Part shown: piece by piece, positions 10,284 to 20,752 of the stretch | How the letters are laid out: each line of letters begins with the position of its first letter | How positions within the stretch are numbered: position 1 is the first letter of the stretch | NCBI GenBank assembly: GCA_040954595.2 | Contig: CM082577.2 | Coordinates: 19,406,001 to 19,470,000 of the forward strand | Direction of reading: 5' to 3' | Origin: Balanoglossus misakiensis | Lineage: Eukaryota; Hemichordata | DNA length: 64,000 nucleotides | Made by a program: the position numbers and the translations under genes | The notes under the pieces: model-generated | Seen by the model: the letters and a program-made list of their open reading frames with translations, nothing else | Database searches by the model: none | Told to the model about the DNA's origin: nothing

Positions 10284-12590
10284 GCTCCTGCACTAATCAC
10301 ACGCATAGGTCACAAACACAAAGTGAGTACTCTTTTCACATCAGCTGGGTAGTTTGCAAGAGGTTAAGCATGCAACTCAGAAATCTTGAAGTCCTTTTTC
10401 TGTCACAGTACAAATTATCTCTCATCCCCCCCCCCCCTTCCCACCCTAACTCAAAGCCAAACACCCCCACCAATATGCTGGGTTGCAGAATTGGATTGAC
10501 GGACAGAAGTTGACACCGGAAGAAACTGATATTCAGATTCAAGGCATGTATACACTTCGAAGCATTATACTAGGCAGCTATAGGCCTATGTTGCCTAACG
10601 CAATATGCTCCATTTAGCAGTATCTAAATAATATATTCTGCATTTTTCACATCCAGAAATGGATTAGGTCCGTTTAGTGAGAACTGGTTCTCAATGAAAC
10701 CCATACAGCTGTCTAGATTTGCATTATTTTTTAAAAATTCAAATTTAATTTAAATGAGCTATAACAGATGGGAAACATTAAATGTAGGGGCAGTTTTTGC
10801 CATCCATGGTCAAAAATCGTTATCTATGAAACAAACTGTCAAATTCCCTGGAGATTGGGTAGGTACATTATTTTTCTTTAGCTAGAGGGAGTCCTTTGTA
10901 TACTAGTATAGTGTGGGACATTCAAAGTTTTTCATCTCACAATTTTATGTTGTTGAACTGTAGTGTGCACTGTCAACTCTTAGTCACTATGTTACAAATA
11001 TGATTCTAGGACTATATACTGTGTCACACATATGCACATCAGTTTTTTAGTTCAGGAGATATGTTTGCAACTTTGGTGAAAACGTTTTCATCATCCAAAG
11101 TGTTTGTCTGATTGTTATTGAAAGTCGATATGTTGGGTCCTATACCTTATTTGTTCAAAATGAAATAACTTTTTTTTGGGGGGGGGGGTGTGGGGTGTAA
11201 GTTTTCAGGTTTTGTGTAATGTAGGATTCATATGAATATCAGTCTGTTTTTTGTTAAAGGGACATTAGCTGTATCTTTTGGCTTTATTATCAGTATTTGT
11301 GTTCTGTGTACCAAATGCAATTTTGTCCTCTAATCAAAACCGCATGGTAATGGACCCAATACCCCACTTGTCAACACAGCCTGTACGTGTGTATAACTGC
11401 CATTGTTGTTGTTGACAAATGAAATCTAGTCCGGACTAGAATACAAACAAATTTTGCACAATAACGATGCCAACTAACTATTTATAGTTTGTGTTAATAA
11501 TCTGGTTACTGTGCAATTCATATCTTTCAGGAATTTGAACAAGAAACTGCAGTAGATACACAAAACAAACATTTTGAAAACATAGTGAAAAGTTACAGCT
11601 AATGGAGCTTTAAAATATAACCACCAGACAGTGGTTAAATGAAATATACCCCAGAAACAGCATTTTATCACTCCCTAGAAATACTCTCACACTCCACATA
11701 CAGAGAGAATCACAATAAAATCCATATCATATTTCAAATGAATATTATTTGAAGTGACAGAAAAAATTCCTGATATCTAAATCTTGTACTCCATGTCTGT
11801 TGTTTGTGCATTTAACTTGTATATTAACATTCGGGCAAATATGACAGTGCATTTATGCTCTACTTAACCGCGGCTTGTATAAATTAAAACAGACACTCAA
11901 CCACTTACAATGATGTATTTGTGGCCATGTTGCTCTGACCACAAGATTGATGATGCCCAAGCCGCAGGCGAGGGTATCATCAATATTATGGTCAGAGAGC
12001 ACCAGCCCGAGGGCAGGCATCAAATCATGATGTTGCCCTCGCCATCATGTGTTATTCTTTAAATAAAACCACCAATACATTCACATAAGTTGTGTAGACT
12101 TTACCTTGTCACCCAACAGTTCCCTCACATACTAAATCAATTCCATCATTCACTATTATTCAAGGAAAGTAATATACCAGGTCCCAGACAGTGATGCTAC
12201 AGGCATGCAGAACATTTATTAAGTGTAACTGTGCAGCTGCAGGCATGCTACATGCATGCAGAACATCAGTGTAACTGTGGTGCTGCATTCTAGGTACATG
12301 TCAGTTGCAACTGCCATGCTGCATTACTGCGGCTACTTTATAGTTACATTGCTGTTCTGCAGGGCTGTTAAACATGGTGCATGACAGCTACATGCATGTT
12401 AAACTTTGGTTGTGTAGTGGTGAATAAAAGTGCAATTGCACTTAAAATGACATGAGGCAGAATTATTGAAATTGCAATGAATTAATCTTATAAAACAGCT
12501 TTGAAATTTAGTTCCTAGGGGTTCTACCAGATTTGTTCAAACTGACCTTCTACCCAGAGATGACACATGCACACGAGAATAGCAATCCAC
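10284..12590. other. Region 3' of TBL3, no gene recognised
   Basis: I see no convincing coding region. Present are a C run (about 10428-10438), a G run (about 11177-11189), a short inverted motif near 11950-12055 (GCCCAAGCCGCAGGCGAGGG and an inverse copy) and GCATGC-rich imperfect repeats (about 12190-12310). A weak splice-acceptor-like site with 23 open codons at 11529-11600 (plus) was considered but not called. Confidence 0.5.
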
Positions 12591-12596
12591 CATGGT

Positions 12597-12602
12597 TTTA
12601 TT
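12597..12602 (-). terminator. TBL3 polyadenylation signal AATAAA
   Basis: AATAAA on the minus strand lies about 54 nt after the TBL3 stop codon at 12656-12658. This is the expected place for a short 3' UTR and supports the terminal exon call. Confidence 0.65.
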
Positions 12603-12655
12603 TTAAAAGTTGTGTTCATGAGCAGCACAAAAATTACATTTCAATTCAAAATCAG

Positions 12656-12763
12656 TCATTTAGTTTTCTTTATTTTGATTGACATTTTCCTCTTGACTTG
12701 GCTACCGACATTTATTTTTCTTTTCCTTTTCTCCACAGCCATATGATGGACAGACTTGGAACC
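12656..12763 (-). CDS. TBL3: TBL3 terminal coding exon (lysine-rich C-terminus)
   Basis: A strong acceptor (pyrimidine-rich TTCATGTTGCAG on the minus strand) opens 35 codons and a TGA, in phase 0, matching the phase 0 donor at 15394. The peptide is strongly basic: VEKRKRKINVG, then QVKRKMSIKIKKTK. This looks like a nuclear or nucleolar targeting tail, which would suit an SSU-processome protein, though that role is inference. The AATAAA follows shortly. The same DNA reads as a good plus-strand acceptor because lysine codons form a pyrimidine run on the other strand; I judge the plus-strand reading a shadow. The sequence cannot be matched to the vertebrate C-terminus, so the link rests on phase, splice sites and position. 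Confidence 0.7.
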   Translation of the reverse strand, partial: GSKSVHHMAVEKRKRKINVGSQVKRKMSIKIKKTK

Positions 12764-13139
12764 CTGCAACATGAAAAACAGAATGACTCTTCACACATAT
12801 CCAACATGGTTTGTACTTTGTGTACATAGTGTAAATCCTGACATTGTAAACTTATTGTTTGTTTAAGCACAGTCCCTCAAGAAAGACGGTCAGGAATCGC
12901 CTATTGTTCGGACGTGTGATCGAGAGGATTAGCTGTAGGATGCACATTATGGTCACGTGACCATCTTATAGTTGCGCTTTTTCCTTGGAAGCAAAAAATG
13001 CATTTTTCAAATTCGATAGCCATTGTCAATCTTCTAGTTAAGTTGAATTGTATAAACACCATCCGTTGTTTACTACAATTTTGTATCGGGTAACTTTCAA
13101 ACCAAGTGGACAAGTAGTTTGGGAGAAAATCAAAGATAA

Positions 13140-13640
13140 TTACAAAAACACTTGCTAAATATTGAAAATTTCTAACATCAGAATTTCATAAAATTTGTAT
13201 ATTGCATGTCTTATGAACTTGCATCCCAAATTCCAACGCAATCAGACAAAAACCTGGGTCACCCGTAGGCATATTCCTATCAAATTTCAAAGCAATCCCA
13301 TATGCAGTTTCAGAGAAATCAAAAGTGGCAAAAACACAAATATGCAAATATCACCAAAATTGTACAACATCTTACTTCAATCACCACAAGGAACATGCCT
13401 ACCAAAGCTCAAAGCAATCTGACATGCAGTTTGAAAATAATTTTGGATGAAAAATTGCACAAATTTCCCCCAAAACACTAATATGCAAATTTCAACTATT
13501 TTTTAGAATATCTCACTTGAGTTACCCCTAGGGACATGCCGACCAAATTTCAAAGCAATCTGATGAGCGGTTTTTGAGAAAAAGATTCTTGACCAAGAAT
13601 GGCAAAAATTGCCTGGACCAGTTTGTGCCTGAAAAGTTCT
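13140..13640 (+). repeat. Array of short imperfect repeats in TBL3 intron
   Basis: At least three imperfect units of roughly 130-180 bp carry the phrase 'ACCAAATTTCAAAGCAATCTGA' in variant forms with 'GAGAAA' after it (about 13270, 13395, 13545). Similar wording occurs near 37600, 40690-40970 (inverted) and 52855. Overlapping small ORFs are not supported. Confidence 0.6.
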
Positions 13641-13724
13641 CTAGTTACTATCACTGTTTGTTTTATTGTTCAAACAGACAGTTTAGTAAGGCTTCATGTT
13701 GTTGCGCTCTACCATATACATGTA

Positions 13725-14480
13725 TTGTACATTATCATATGCCTATATTCACGTGCCCATGTAAAGTCTATGGAGAAAAGCGCCCTCACATCCGTGCAGT
13801 TTTTTTGCTTATCACGCCCCGGCCTGGTGACCATATTTGGAAGACGCATTCAATATCCGGATCTAGTTTTGTGTTTATTGCGCGAGATTCGAAAGTTGTC
13901 GTTGCTACGTTCGGAATTAAATTTTTCTGGTGCGGTGTCAGTGACTAGTGCACTTGCAGTGTGTGTATGTCCTATGTCGCTAACGAATCACATCCTCATC
14001 CATAATCGCTGCATGTAGATCGAGCTTTATTTGGAAATATGAATAGTAAAATTGATGATTTGATCTGATTAATGTGTGACTGTCGGCGTCGATCGTCGCG
14101 AAGAAAAATAATGTTTTGCTCGCGCTCGGCTCTGTGAGTTCGAGCGCGTCTATATCTCACGTGCAATAGAATGTAAACTAATGACATCGTGCATATCAAT
14201 CCGCAAGAACTGGAGAAATGGAGAAACTCTATGCTACGCGATTGATCATTTCAAAACGATAGATAAAAACGTAAGATTCACATTCCAAAATATGACAGAA
14301 TGTGTATTTTATTAATTTCTTGTTGATTATTGTTCAATAAGGCATATGATAAAACCTTTACGGCCCTGATACGGGTTTTGCGGCCCTCGGTCGTACGGCG
14401 ATTTGCGCCCTCCCTGCGGTCGGGCGCTTCCGCCGTACGACCTCGGGCCGCAAAACCCATATCAGGGCCGTAAAGATTAT
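13725..14480 (+). repeat. Dispersed repeat family I, copy 1, with 3' hairpin
   Basis: About 755 bp match the reverse complement of 41815-42530. Shared landmarks are CCCTCACATCCGTGCAGTTT, CTTATCACGCCCCGGCC, GATTCGAAAGTTGTCGTTGC, and a closing hairpin. It lies in the TBL3 intron between exons at 12763 and 15394. Overlapping frames at 13574-14018 are not conserved between copies and are rejected as genes. Confidence 0.8.
14356..14475. repeat. Long GC-rich hairpin ending family I
   Basis: CTTTACGGCCCTGATACGGG is followed by its near-perfect inverse about 100 bp later (CATATCAGGGCCGTAAAG), with an inner palindrome around CGTACGGCG. The homologous hairpin at about 41820-41925 has a different inner sequence but pairs equally well, so pairing seems kept while the sequence changed. 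Confidence 0.85.
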
Positions 14481-15390
14481 TACTTCACAGTCAGCCCCTA
14501 GTACTATAGTAATCACACTAACTTAGTCCTGAAACTGTCCAACTGTATGAAATAATTATTACTGTTTAATTTCTTGAAACACCCAACTGTATGATTTTAC
14601 CGATTTTACTATGCTTGCAAAGGAGATAGCAAAAATCCACAATTAAAAGAAATGGCAATACTTTTAATTTTACTGATCATACATAAAGGACCATGCTGAA
14701 ACGCGGGTACCCTATTTGCATATGTAAATAAAAATTTCTTTCAAATGAACAGCGCCCCCACATATTTTATTGTGACCGTGAGACATTTTTTCACGTCAAA
14801 GAAATAGCCAGAAATTACACGCACGGCGAGTTCTTTGTCTTAATTTTCCTTTTAGATGTAATCAAAACTACTTCCCTCTTTCTATTGAAACGTTTTTTTA
14901 CAATTACATATCCATTTTTTAATAATCATCAAAAACGATCTTCCAACCATCGTTTACATTGGCATATAAAACCATGGTCATTCCACCACAAAAAATTAGT
15001 TAGGGGAGTAACCACAAAACATGAAGATTCTCAGTGAAAGTTTTTTTGTTATGGTTGGAAGATATATGGTTTGGGAACACTGATATTGCTACCCATTCCC
15101 ATTGTTGTGTTGACAAACCAAAGACAACCCTTGCAATTGGCCTTAGCAAAACCACTGACTTGGGCTGACTCAATCAAATATTAAATAAATAATTTATTCT
15201 AAGTTTCTATCAGGATTGGAGACAATGTACTATATCTACATTGTATTACTTTTTAACAGTGACTGAATGTGAATGACACAGTTCCAACCTCAAAGCTGAT
15301 TAGTCTAGTCATTGACAAACAGATACAATGTAGATTCACTTCAACTGTCAACATCAAACTGTGAGTTACACCCTAGACCCATTTTATACT
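14480..15390. other. TBL3 intron, no feature recognised
   Basis: AT-rich sequence between family I and the exon at 15394-15745. No coding frame, inverted repeat or tandem array of note was seen. Confidence 0.5.
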
Positions 15391-15393
15391 TAC

Positions 15394-15745
15394 CCCTATA
15401 TTACATTCTGTACTGAGATGTCCTGCTGTGTCATTTTCTTTCACTACCTTGACACCACTCTCATCATCTGATCCCAAATTTTCTTTTTCTTCTGACATCT
15501 CTGCATTTCTTTTTAGAAAAGTTTGTCTTCTATTTCTGGTTTTCCCTTTTCCTTTGGTCTCTGATTCGTTTTGAGATTCACAGCTGTCTTCATCATTACT
15601 TTCCTGGAGTTCAACAGCTGTTTGCATTTTTGACCTGTCTTCATCAAATTCAGATTTAGATTCTGATTCCCTCTTTGGTCTCTGAAGTCCTTTGATTCCT
15701 TCAGCAGACTTTGTTGTAGGATCCATTGTTTCTTGTGAAATAGGC
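15394..15745 (-). CDS. TBL3: TBL3 C-terminal tail exon, acidic/basic low-complexity
   Basis: Acceptor ...CACCATAG and donor GGG|GTAAGT bound 352 nt (1 nt plus 117 codons). The single leading nt completes the split codon from the exon at 16461 (CA + G = Gln), and the frame then stays open. The peptide is rich in Ser, Glu, Lys and Asp (for example KRESESKSEFDED and ETKGKGKTRNRRQTFLKR). It looks disordered, with possible casein-kinase-type acidic serines and a basic cluster. Vertebrate TBL3 is not known to me to carry such a long tail, so this would be a lineage extension. An alternative acceptor 14 bp downstream (CACAAG) would break the phase. Membership of TBL3 rests on splice phase and position. 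Confidence 0.75.
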
Positions 15746-16460
15746 CTATGGTGACAAGATAGAGTCAGTTTTTTGTCAAGCCGTCTCTCGCATTTTGTCT
15801 AAGAGTGCTAACAGCTTAAGGGTACATTTTACTAGGTTCCCATGTACTAAACACAGCAGTCAAGTCACAGAGAAGTACATTGTAGTAATGATACTTTCCA
15901 GCTTTAAAGGCTGACGATCGTCTTTATGCACATGTGCATAATTTCTTGTGTACAAATATTACGTCCAATCCAAATGTTATGTAAATTTTACATTCAACGC
16001 ATTCAAATAGTGAACTGTCTTCGCTTCCTTCTATATTTCACGCAAACCCTATATAAATTAGACTTCAGTTTTGTCCCATCTTTTCCCCAAATTTGCCCTT
16101 TTTTCCTGATCCATTCTCTAGCGAACTATGGTTGATGCCATCTTGTCTGCTGTTAGGACAGTACACTGCTGTAAGGCATTGACTGTATATATATTTTGTA
16201 ACCAGAATCTCTTGTTTGATACATGCACATCAGATGATCGTCACACATTAACAAAAACATTGCTTCTTGGAGAAATAAATTCACAGAAAAGTTTCATACA
16301 TTTCACTCTGCTGTGTTCAAAAAACATATTTCAGAAATATTTGCATCGTCAAAGAAATGCTTTCTGATTTAACTGAGCCTGTTTGTGTTTCAACTGATGA
16401 AGTTCTTAATTGATTCAGACCAAAGGAAGTATCAAATGATGTAACTGAATAAACACATAC

Positions 16461-16563
16461 TGTGATTCATTTGTTTCCCAAGCAACCATTCTCATCTTCT
16501 GCCACGTATATTCAACAAACATAGACTGTTGTAGTAGTCCGTCCATCCTTTGAAAATGTCTTT
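16461..16563 (-). CDS. TBL3: TBL3 exon, end of the UTP13 C-terminal domain
   Basis: After a good acceptor (TTTTTACAG) the exon supplies the last two bases of a Glu codon begun at 40241 and reads RHFQRMDGLLQQSMFVEYTW then QKMRMVAWETNES. This corresponds to the vertebrate 'RHFQRLSR...' helix segment that closes the UTP13 domain. The donor is CA|GTATGT. The domain acts as a helical platform in the UTP-B subcomplex of the SSU processome, which processes pre-18S rRNA in the nucleolus. Reading past the donor gives an in-frame TGA after 15 more codons, so a shorter terminal isoform is possible; the phase match to 15745 favours splicing. Confidence 0.85.
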
Positions 16564-17510
16564 CTGTAAAAACCAAGGCATTGTAATTTTAGGATGCAAA
16601 ACTCTTTGTCAAAAACATAGCAGAAAGGACACTGTGGTCCCATTTGAGGATTACACGGAAATACGTATACACCAGAATAAAAGTGATGATGGGGACGGGA
16701 TCATTTGATGAAGTTATTAAATTAAAATAAACATGCACGTTATAATACTTTTAAACAGCTTTACTCAAACCCATGATCAGTAACAAATAAAACTTTGCAA
16801 GATTCTCTTCCACCATTTAAGACAATCTCCAGTGCTCATAATTTGTATATATTTTTCTAGTAGCCCATTTACTCTTACCACTTTCTGTGATTGGTACCCA
16901 AGGAAATATGACTGGTAGACCTCATACTTTATAACATACAAAGACAAATATTAAATAAAACAAATCTATAACAGTTGGCTTCTACGGTGGCCCTAGTACA
17001 TGCCAAACTTAATTTAATATTTTGACAGTTAAACTTTTTTTTATATACAATATCTTTTCCCAAAAAGCAAACTTTAATTTTGGTGGAGGCAACTGAAATT
17101 TTGTTGGACTAAACTTTTGATTTTGATAGTAAAACATTAACTTTACTTTGCACAACTCTTATTTTAGAGAACCAAAATTTATTTTTCAAAAGCAAATTTA
17201 ATTTTTCTCCAAGAATGATATGTTAATAAAGATTTTTTTCCCAAATAAACTTTAACAACTTCAGATAAAATTATTCATACTACATGGAATTTTTCAAAAA
17301 GAAATGTTGTTAAGAGAATTTTTTTTGTAAAATAACAAATTATTTTTCCCTGGTGATAATTTTTCCCTGGCGATAATATATTTTCAAGTTACACAACTTA
17401 TAGGGGTGCTCTTTCTATTGGTACTGACAAACTTTTTTATGGGGGTGCAATTCAGGTTTCGGCATGCGAATTTCTTTAACATGCATGACAAAATATATTT
17501 TCAGAAAGCA
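16564..17510. other. TBL3 intron, with a family G fragment
   Basis: No gene is seen. A short match to family G ('GGACACTGTGGTCCCATTTG') lies at about 16626-16680. The rest (about 16740-17500) is AT-rich with poly-T runs. Confidence 0.5.
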
Positions 17511-17514
17511 AATT

Positions 17515-18015
17515 ATATTATATCATGCTACCATCCGCCATTCTGATTTGACGAGAGCTCAATCCAGCGATGCTAAAATACTCATATATCACTGCTAAAA
17601 CTGGCCCCTGAACCAGCATGCGGCAGCAAAATGTGCGGTTAAACCACAGTTGATAACATTAAAATACTGTTGAATTAACGGACGTTTTATTTTGGAACTG
17701 CTCTGTGGAAATATTTGTCACTTTGCCATGCGCGATGCCTGTCTTGTCACTTTTTATCACCTGCTTCATGTTTAATGCTCGGTCCCAGCCGCTCGTGTTT
17801 ACATTCATCATCGCCATGTTGGTTCACGATCGTAATTTTCTCTTTCTGATGCTGTTTCATTAAGATATGCCACAAAATCAATTGTTGATATAATATAATA
17901 GCAATAACCTCCTCCTCAGTTGGGTATACACTCGATTTGGGTACATCCATATAGCACTCGCCTAACGGCTCGTGCTATATGTCTCGAATTGTACCCAAAT
18001 CTCGTGTGTGGGGGT
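17515..18015 (-). repeat. Dispersed repeat family H, copy 1
   Basis: The reverse complement matches 35780-36025 and 54090-54770: TATAATATA next to GCTACCATCCGCCATTCTGA, CTCAATCCAGC, GTCCGTTAATTC, then a hairpin with GGGTATACACTCGATTTGGG and its inverse around GCACTCGCCTAACGGCTCG. It is non-coding. Frames at 17747-17950 and 17920-18174 are repeat-borne. Confidence 0.7.
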
Positions 18016-19727
18016 TATTGCATGCTTTATAAATACTTCTTTCTTCGTGGCAGAAATGAAGTTATCCCACAATTCCCATACATGAGGACGTTACAGGAGT
18101 ACATAAATCCAACAAACAGATTAAAGCTACAAGCAGCATTGAAGGGGCCCAAGCATAGAGTTAATAACCATTAGACTCCATTCAGGGTTGTACCATTCAA
18201 ATGCGTAGGTATTTGCTCTCGATAATGAGATATGGGGAAGTAGGCAACCACCCGAAATGCATGCCCTACAAGTACAAACACAACAACCAAAGGTGAACTT
18301 CTACGTTGTAAGTACTTCAGTAAGTACTTCAAAGGTCAGGTGAGGGTACCCAAAAATTGGGCCAAAAATTAGGATTCTTATTTGGTTCATATTCAAGACA
18401 ATGGAAAATACTCGCCCTTTGGGTTGGTCAAATTAGATATGGCCATAATAATGAGTTACGCAAGTAAGTTACAGGTGGCCCCAGGAATTTAGCATTTCAT
18501 GGCGCAGAGGGTCCTACCCTACCCCTCCAAACACCTGGCTATATATGATGTGCATGCTAACATATGGAAAGCAGGTCAATGGACACCTGAGGTCACCCAA
18601 AAATTTGACAAAAAAATTTCATTCCTGTTTATGTCATGTGCAACAAATCCTACATTTGCAGCCCTTTCACTTTGCCTACCATTAGGTATGCACGTAATAC
18701 ATGAATCAAGCAGGTGTCACAGGTATCCCCCTGTATTTGGCATTTCATGATAGTTTCATCCCTCCAAATACCAAAGCTGCACCTGTACAACGTGCTGAGA
18801 TATGGCAAAAACCAACTGACACTTACATTCGTCCCTGTGGAACAAAAACCACACACATATCGCCCTGTTGGTTAGTGTCCAATTAAATGTACAAAATCAG
18901 TGACTTAGGCAGGTGCAACAGGTGACCCCGCCTTTGGTATATCATTATGGTTCCATCCGTATATCCCCCCCCCCACCACGCCAAAGCTGCATGCATCTGC
19001 TATTATTCACTAAGCAAAAGTAGGTGAAATGTCACATAAGGTCGCCCACAGCTTGACAGGAAAATCGGACTTCATATTGATCCATGTGCAACAAATACCA
19101 CGCTAGCATCCCTTTCATTGACCCCACAATTACGCATGCACATAATTGAGTTACGCAGGTGTCACAGGTGACCCCCGAATCGGTTGTATTATTTTGGTCC
19201 CATACAGCTGCATGAAGCTGCGTGCCATTACGGGGGACCTGATAACCCCCACGGCCACCTGCGGGCCGAACCCCATACTGAACGTCCAGTTGCAACGTCA
19301 CGACTGAAGTAGGAACTTTTGAACGGCAACTAAGCCTGATCTCTGATTATTGCTGGTACCATACTCCCTTCGTGCAAGAAAATCACTGGTCTGCTTACGT
19401 ATTTCGGCCTATATCCCGAACTACTATCCACTACATGTGACTACCTAAATGCTAATGAAACCTCCCACAACATTAGGGACTGAGGGTCAAAGTCCGCTGC
19501 CGCATTACATTGAATGTTAACCAGTGTAGCCGGGTCTGTGTAGACAAATTTGAACGGCAACAGCTAACAAACTCAGCGCAATTCAATAAAACGCCCTAAC
19601 ACAGCCTGAACTCCGATAATGTGTTGTCCCAAAATTCATTCCGTGGAAAATAATCACTGGTCTGTTTACGTATTTCAGCCGATTTTCCAAGGACTATGGC
19701 AAGCCTCAGGGGTCTTAAGTATAGCAA

Positions 19728-20265
19728 TAGTAGTATTTAATGTTGAAGTAGTATGATTATATTTTGATTCGTTAATATATTATAAATAAATAGTAGTATT
19801 TAATGTTGAAGTAGTACGATTATATTTTGATTCGTTAATATATTATAAATAAATAGTAGTATTTAATGTTGAAGTAGTACGATTATATTTTGATTCGTTA
19901 ATATATTATAAATAAATAGTAGTATTTAATGTTGAAGTAGTACGATTATATTTTGATTCGTTAATATATTATAAATAAATAGTAGTATTTAATGTTGAAG
20001 TAGTACGATTATATTTTGATTCGTTAATATATTATAAATAAATAGTAGTATTTAATGTTGGAGTAGTACGATTATATTTTGATTCGTTAATATATTATAA
20101 ATAAATAGTAGTATTTAATGTTGAAGTAGTACGATTATATTTTGATTCGTTAATATATTATAAATAAATAGTAGTATTTAATGTTGAAGTAGTACGATTA
20201 TATTTTGATTTGTTAATATATTATAAATAAATAGTAGTATTTAATGTTGAAGTAGTACGATTATA
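19728..20265 (+). repeat. 63-bp tandem array, left arm, about 8.5 copies
   Basis: Unit starts TAGTAGTATTTAATGTTGAA and includes GTAGTACGATTATATTTTG. Starts at 19728, 19791 and 19854 give the 63-bp period. The copies are almost identical, with single changes such as GTATGATT in the first unit. It lies just inside the TIR, where subterminal repeats often bind a transposase. Confidence 0.95.
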
Positions 20266-20385
20266 TGACACTTTGCAAGTATTATTATTATTTACTTGTT
20301 TACTACCTCACTAGAGGGCGCACAATTTTATTGTCGGCCATTTTTTGTTTGTTTTGCGCGTCTCTGGCAGTCGCAGTCGAAAGAG

Positions 20386-20580
20386 ATGGATATCGAGGCA
20401 ATATTGCACGAAATAAATTTGGCAACGTTGGTAGAGAGGTTCAAATATGAGCGGATTGAAGCTCCCACCGTTCTCTCCATGACGGAAGGGGAAATAAAGA
20501 GATTGGGAGTTACAAGAGCAGGTGATCGAGTGCGACTCCGAGACCTTTGCAAGGAAGCAACTCAGCCGTCACCGGCCTAG
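20386..20580 (+). CDS. SAM-domain small protein, left arm of foldback
   Basis: A 64-residue protein starts at the ATG following GAAAGAG. An upstream in-frame ATG at 20296 would add 30 residues, but that stretch lies over promoter-like sequence (CTAGAGGGCGCAC, then GCCATTTT) and lacks domain character, so I chose the internal start. It reads MDIEAILHEINLATLVERF, then TVLSMTEGEIKRLGVTRAGD and RVRLRDLCKEA, the typical five-helix sterile alpha motif with the conserved 'L-x-LGV-x-x-x-GDR-x-x-L' core. SAM domains mediate protein-protein polymerisation or RNA binding; the role here is unknown. The stop TAG (20578-20580) comes straight after the domain, so it may be a first exon or a stand-alone adaptor. 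An identical domain lies inverted at 23228-23422. Confidence 0.6.
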   Translation: MDIEAILHEINLATLVERFKYERIEAPTVLSMTEGEIKRLGVTRAGDRVRLRDLCKEATQPSPA

Positions 20581-20752
20581 CTCTGCGTACAGGTCTGTGT
20601 GTTCCCGGCGTTACACAGCCTCCACCACAGCCCTGCAAGGCGCCATAGAAAAAACTGGTGCTTCTGCGGTCCGGATCCGGACTGCAGCTTTTTCGGCCGA
20701 AATTCGATTTTATCGAAGCAAAATCCTTTCCCTGTCTACTTCTGCCCCCTAA

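Noticed and set aside
11520-11600. Plus-strand acceptor-like ATCTTTCAG followed by 23 open codons (ending KHFENIVKSYS) and a stop
   Set aside because: A single weak site and a short frame with no recognisable protein and no partner exon; not enough support.
12720-12775. Plus-strand splice acceptor (CTTTTCTCCACAG) followed by a short open frame PYDGQTWNPAT and stop
   Set aside because: The pyrimidine run is the complement of lysine codons in the minus-strand TBL3 terminal exon, which has a better phase match and a poly(A) signal.
13574-14018. Two overlapping plus-strand ORFs of 124 and 139 codons
   Set aside because: They lie across repeat family I; the inverted copy at 41815-42530 does not keep either frame.
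18499-18750. 83-codon frame (starting MAQRVLPYPSKHLAIYDVHA) present in three copies, also at 1120-1371 and 61471-61722
   Set aside because: It lies in repeat family A, which is non-coding elsewhere, and overlaps other open frames on the opposite strand. Similarity between copies is explained by the shared repeat DNA. No domain is recognisable.
19728-20265. 63-bp array considered as a CRISPR-like or satellite array
   Set aside because: Units are contiguous without spacers, occur in inverse form at 23545-24396 and lie just inside transposon TIRs in animal DNA. They are subterminal transposon repeats.
20296-20385. N-terminal extension of the SAM frame from the ATG at 20296
   Set aside because: It overlaps promoter-like sequence, differs in the sister arm by an amino-acid change, and adds no recognisable domain; the ATG at 20386 sits at the domain start.
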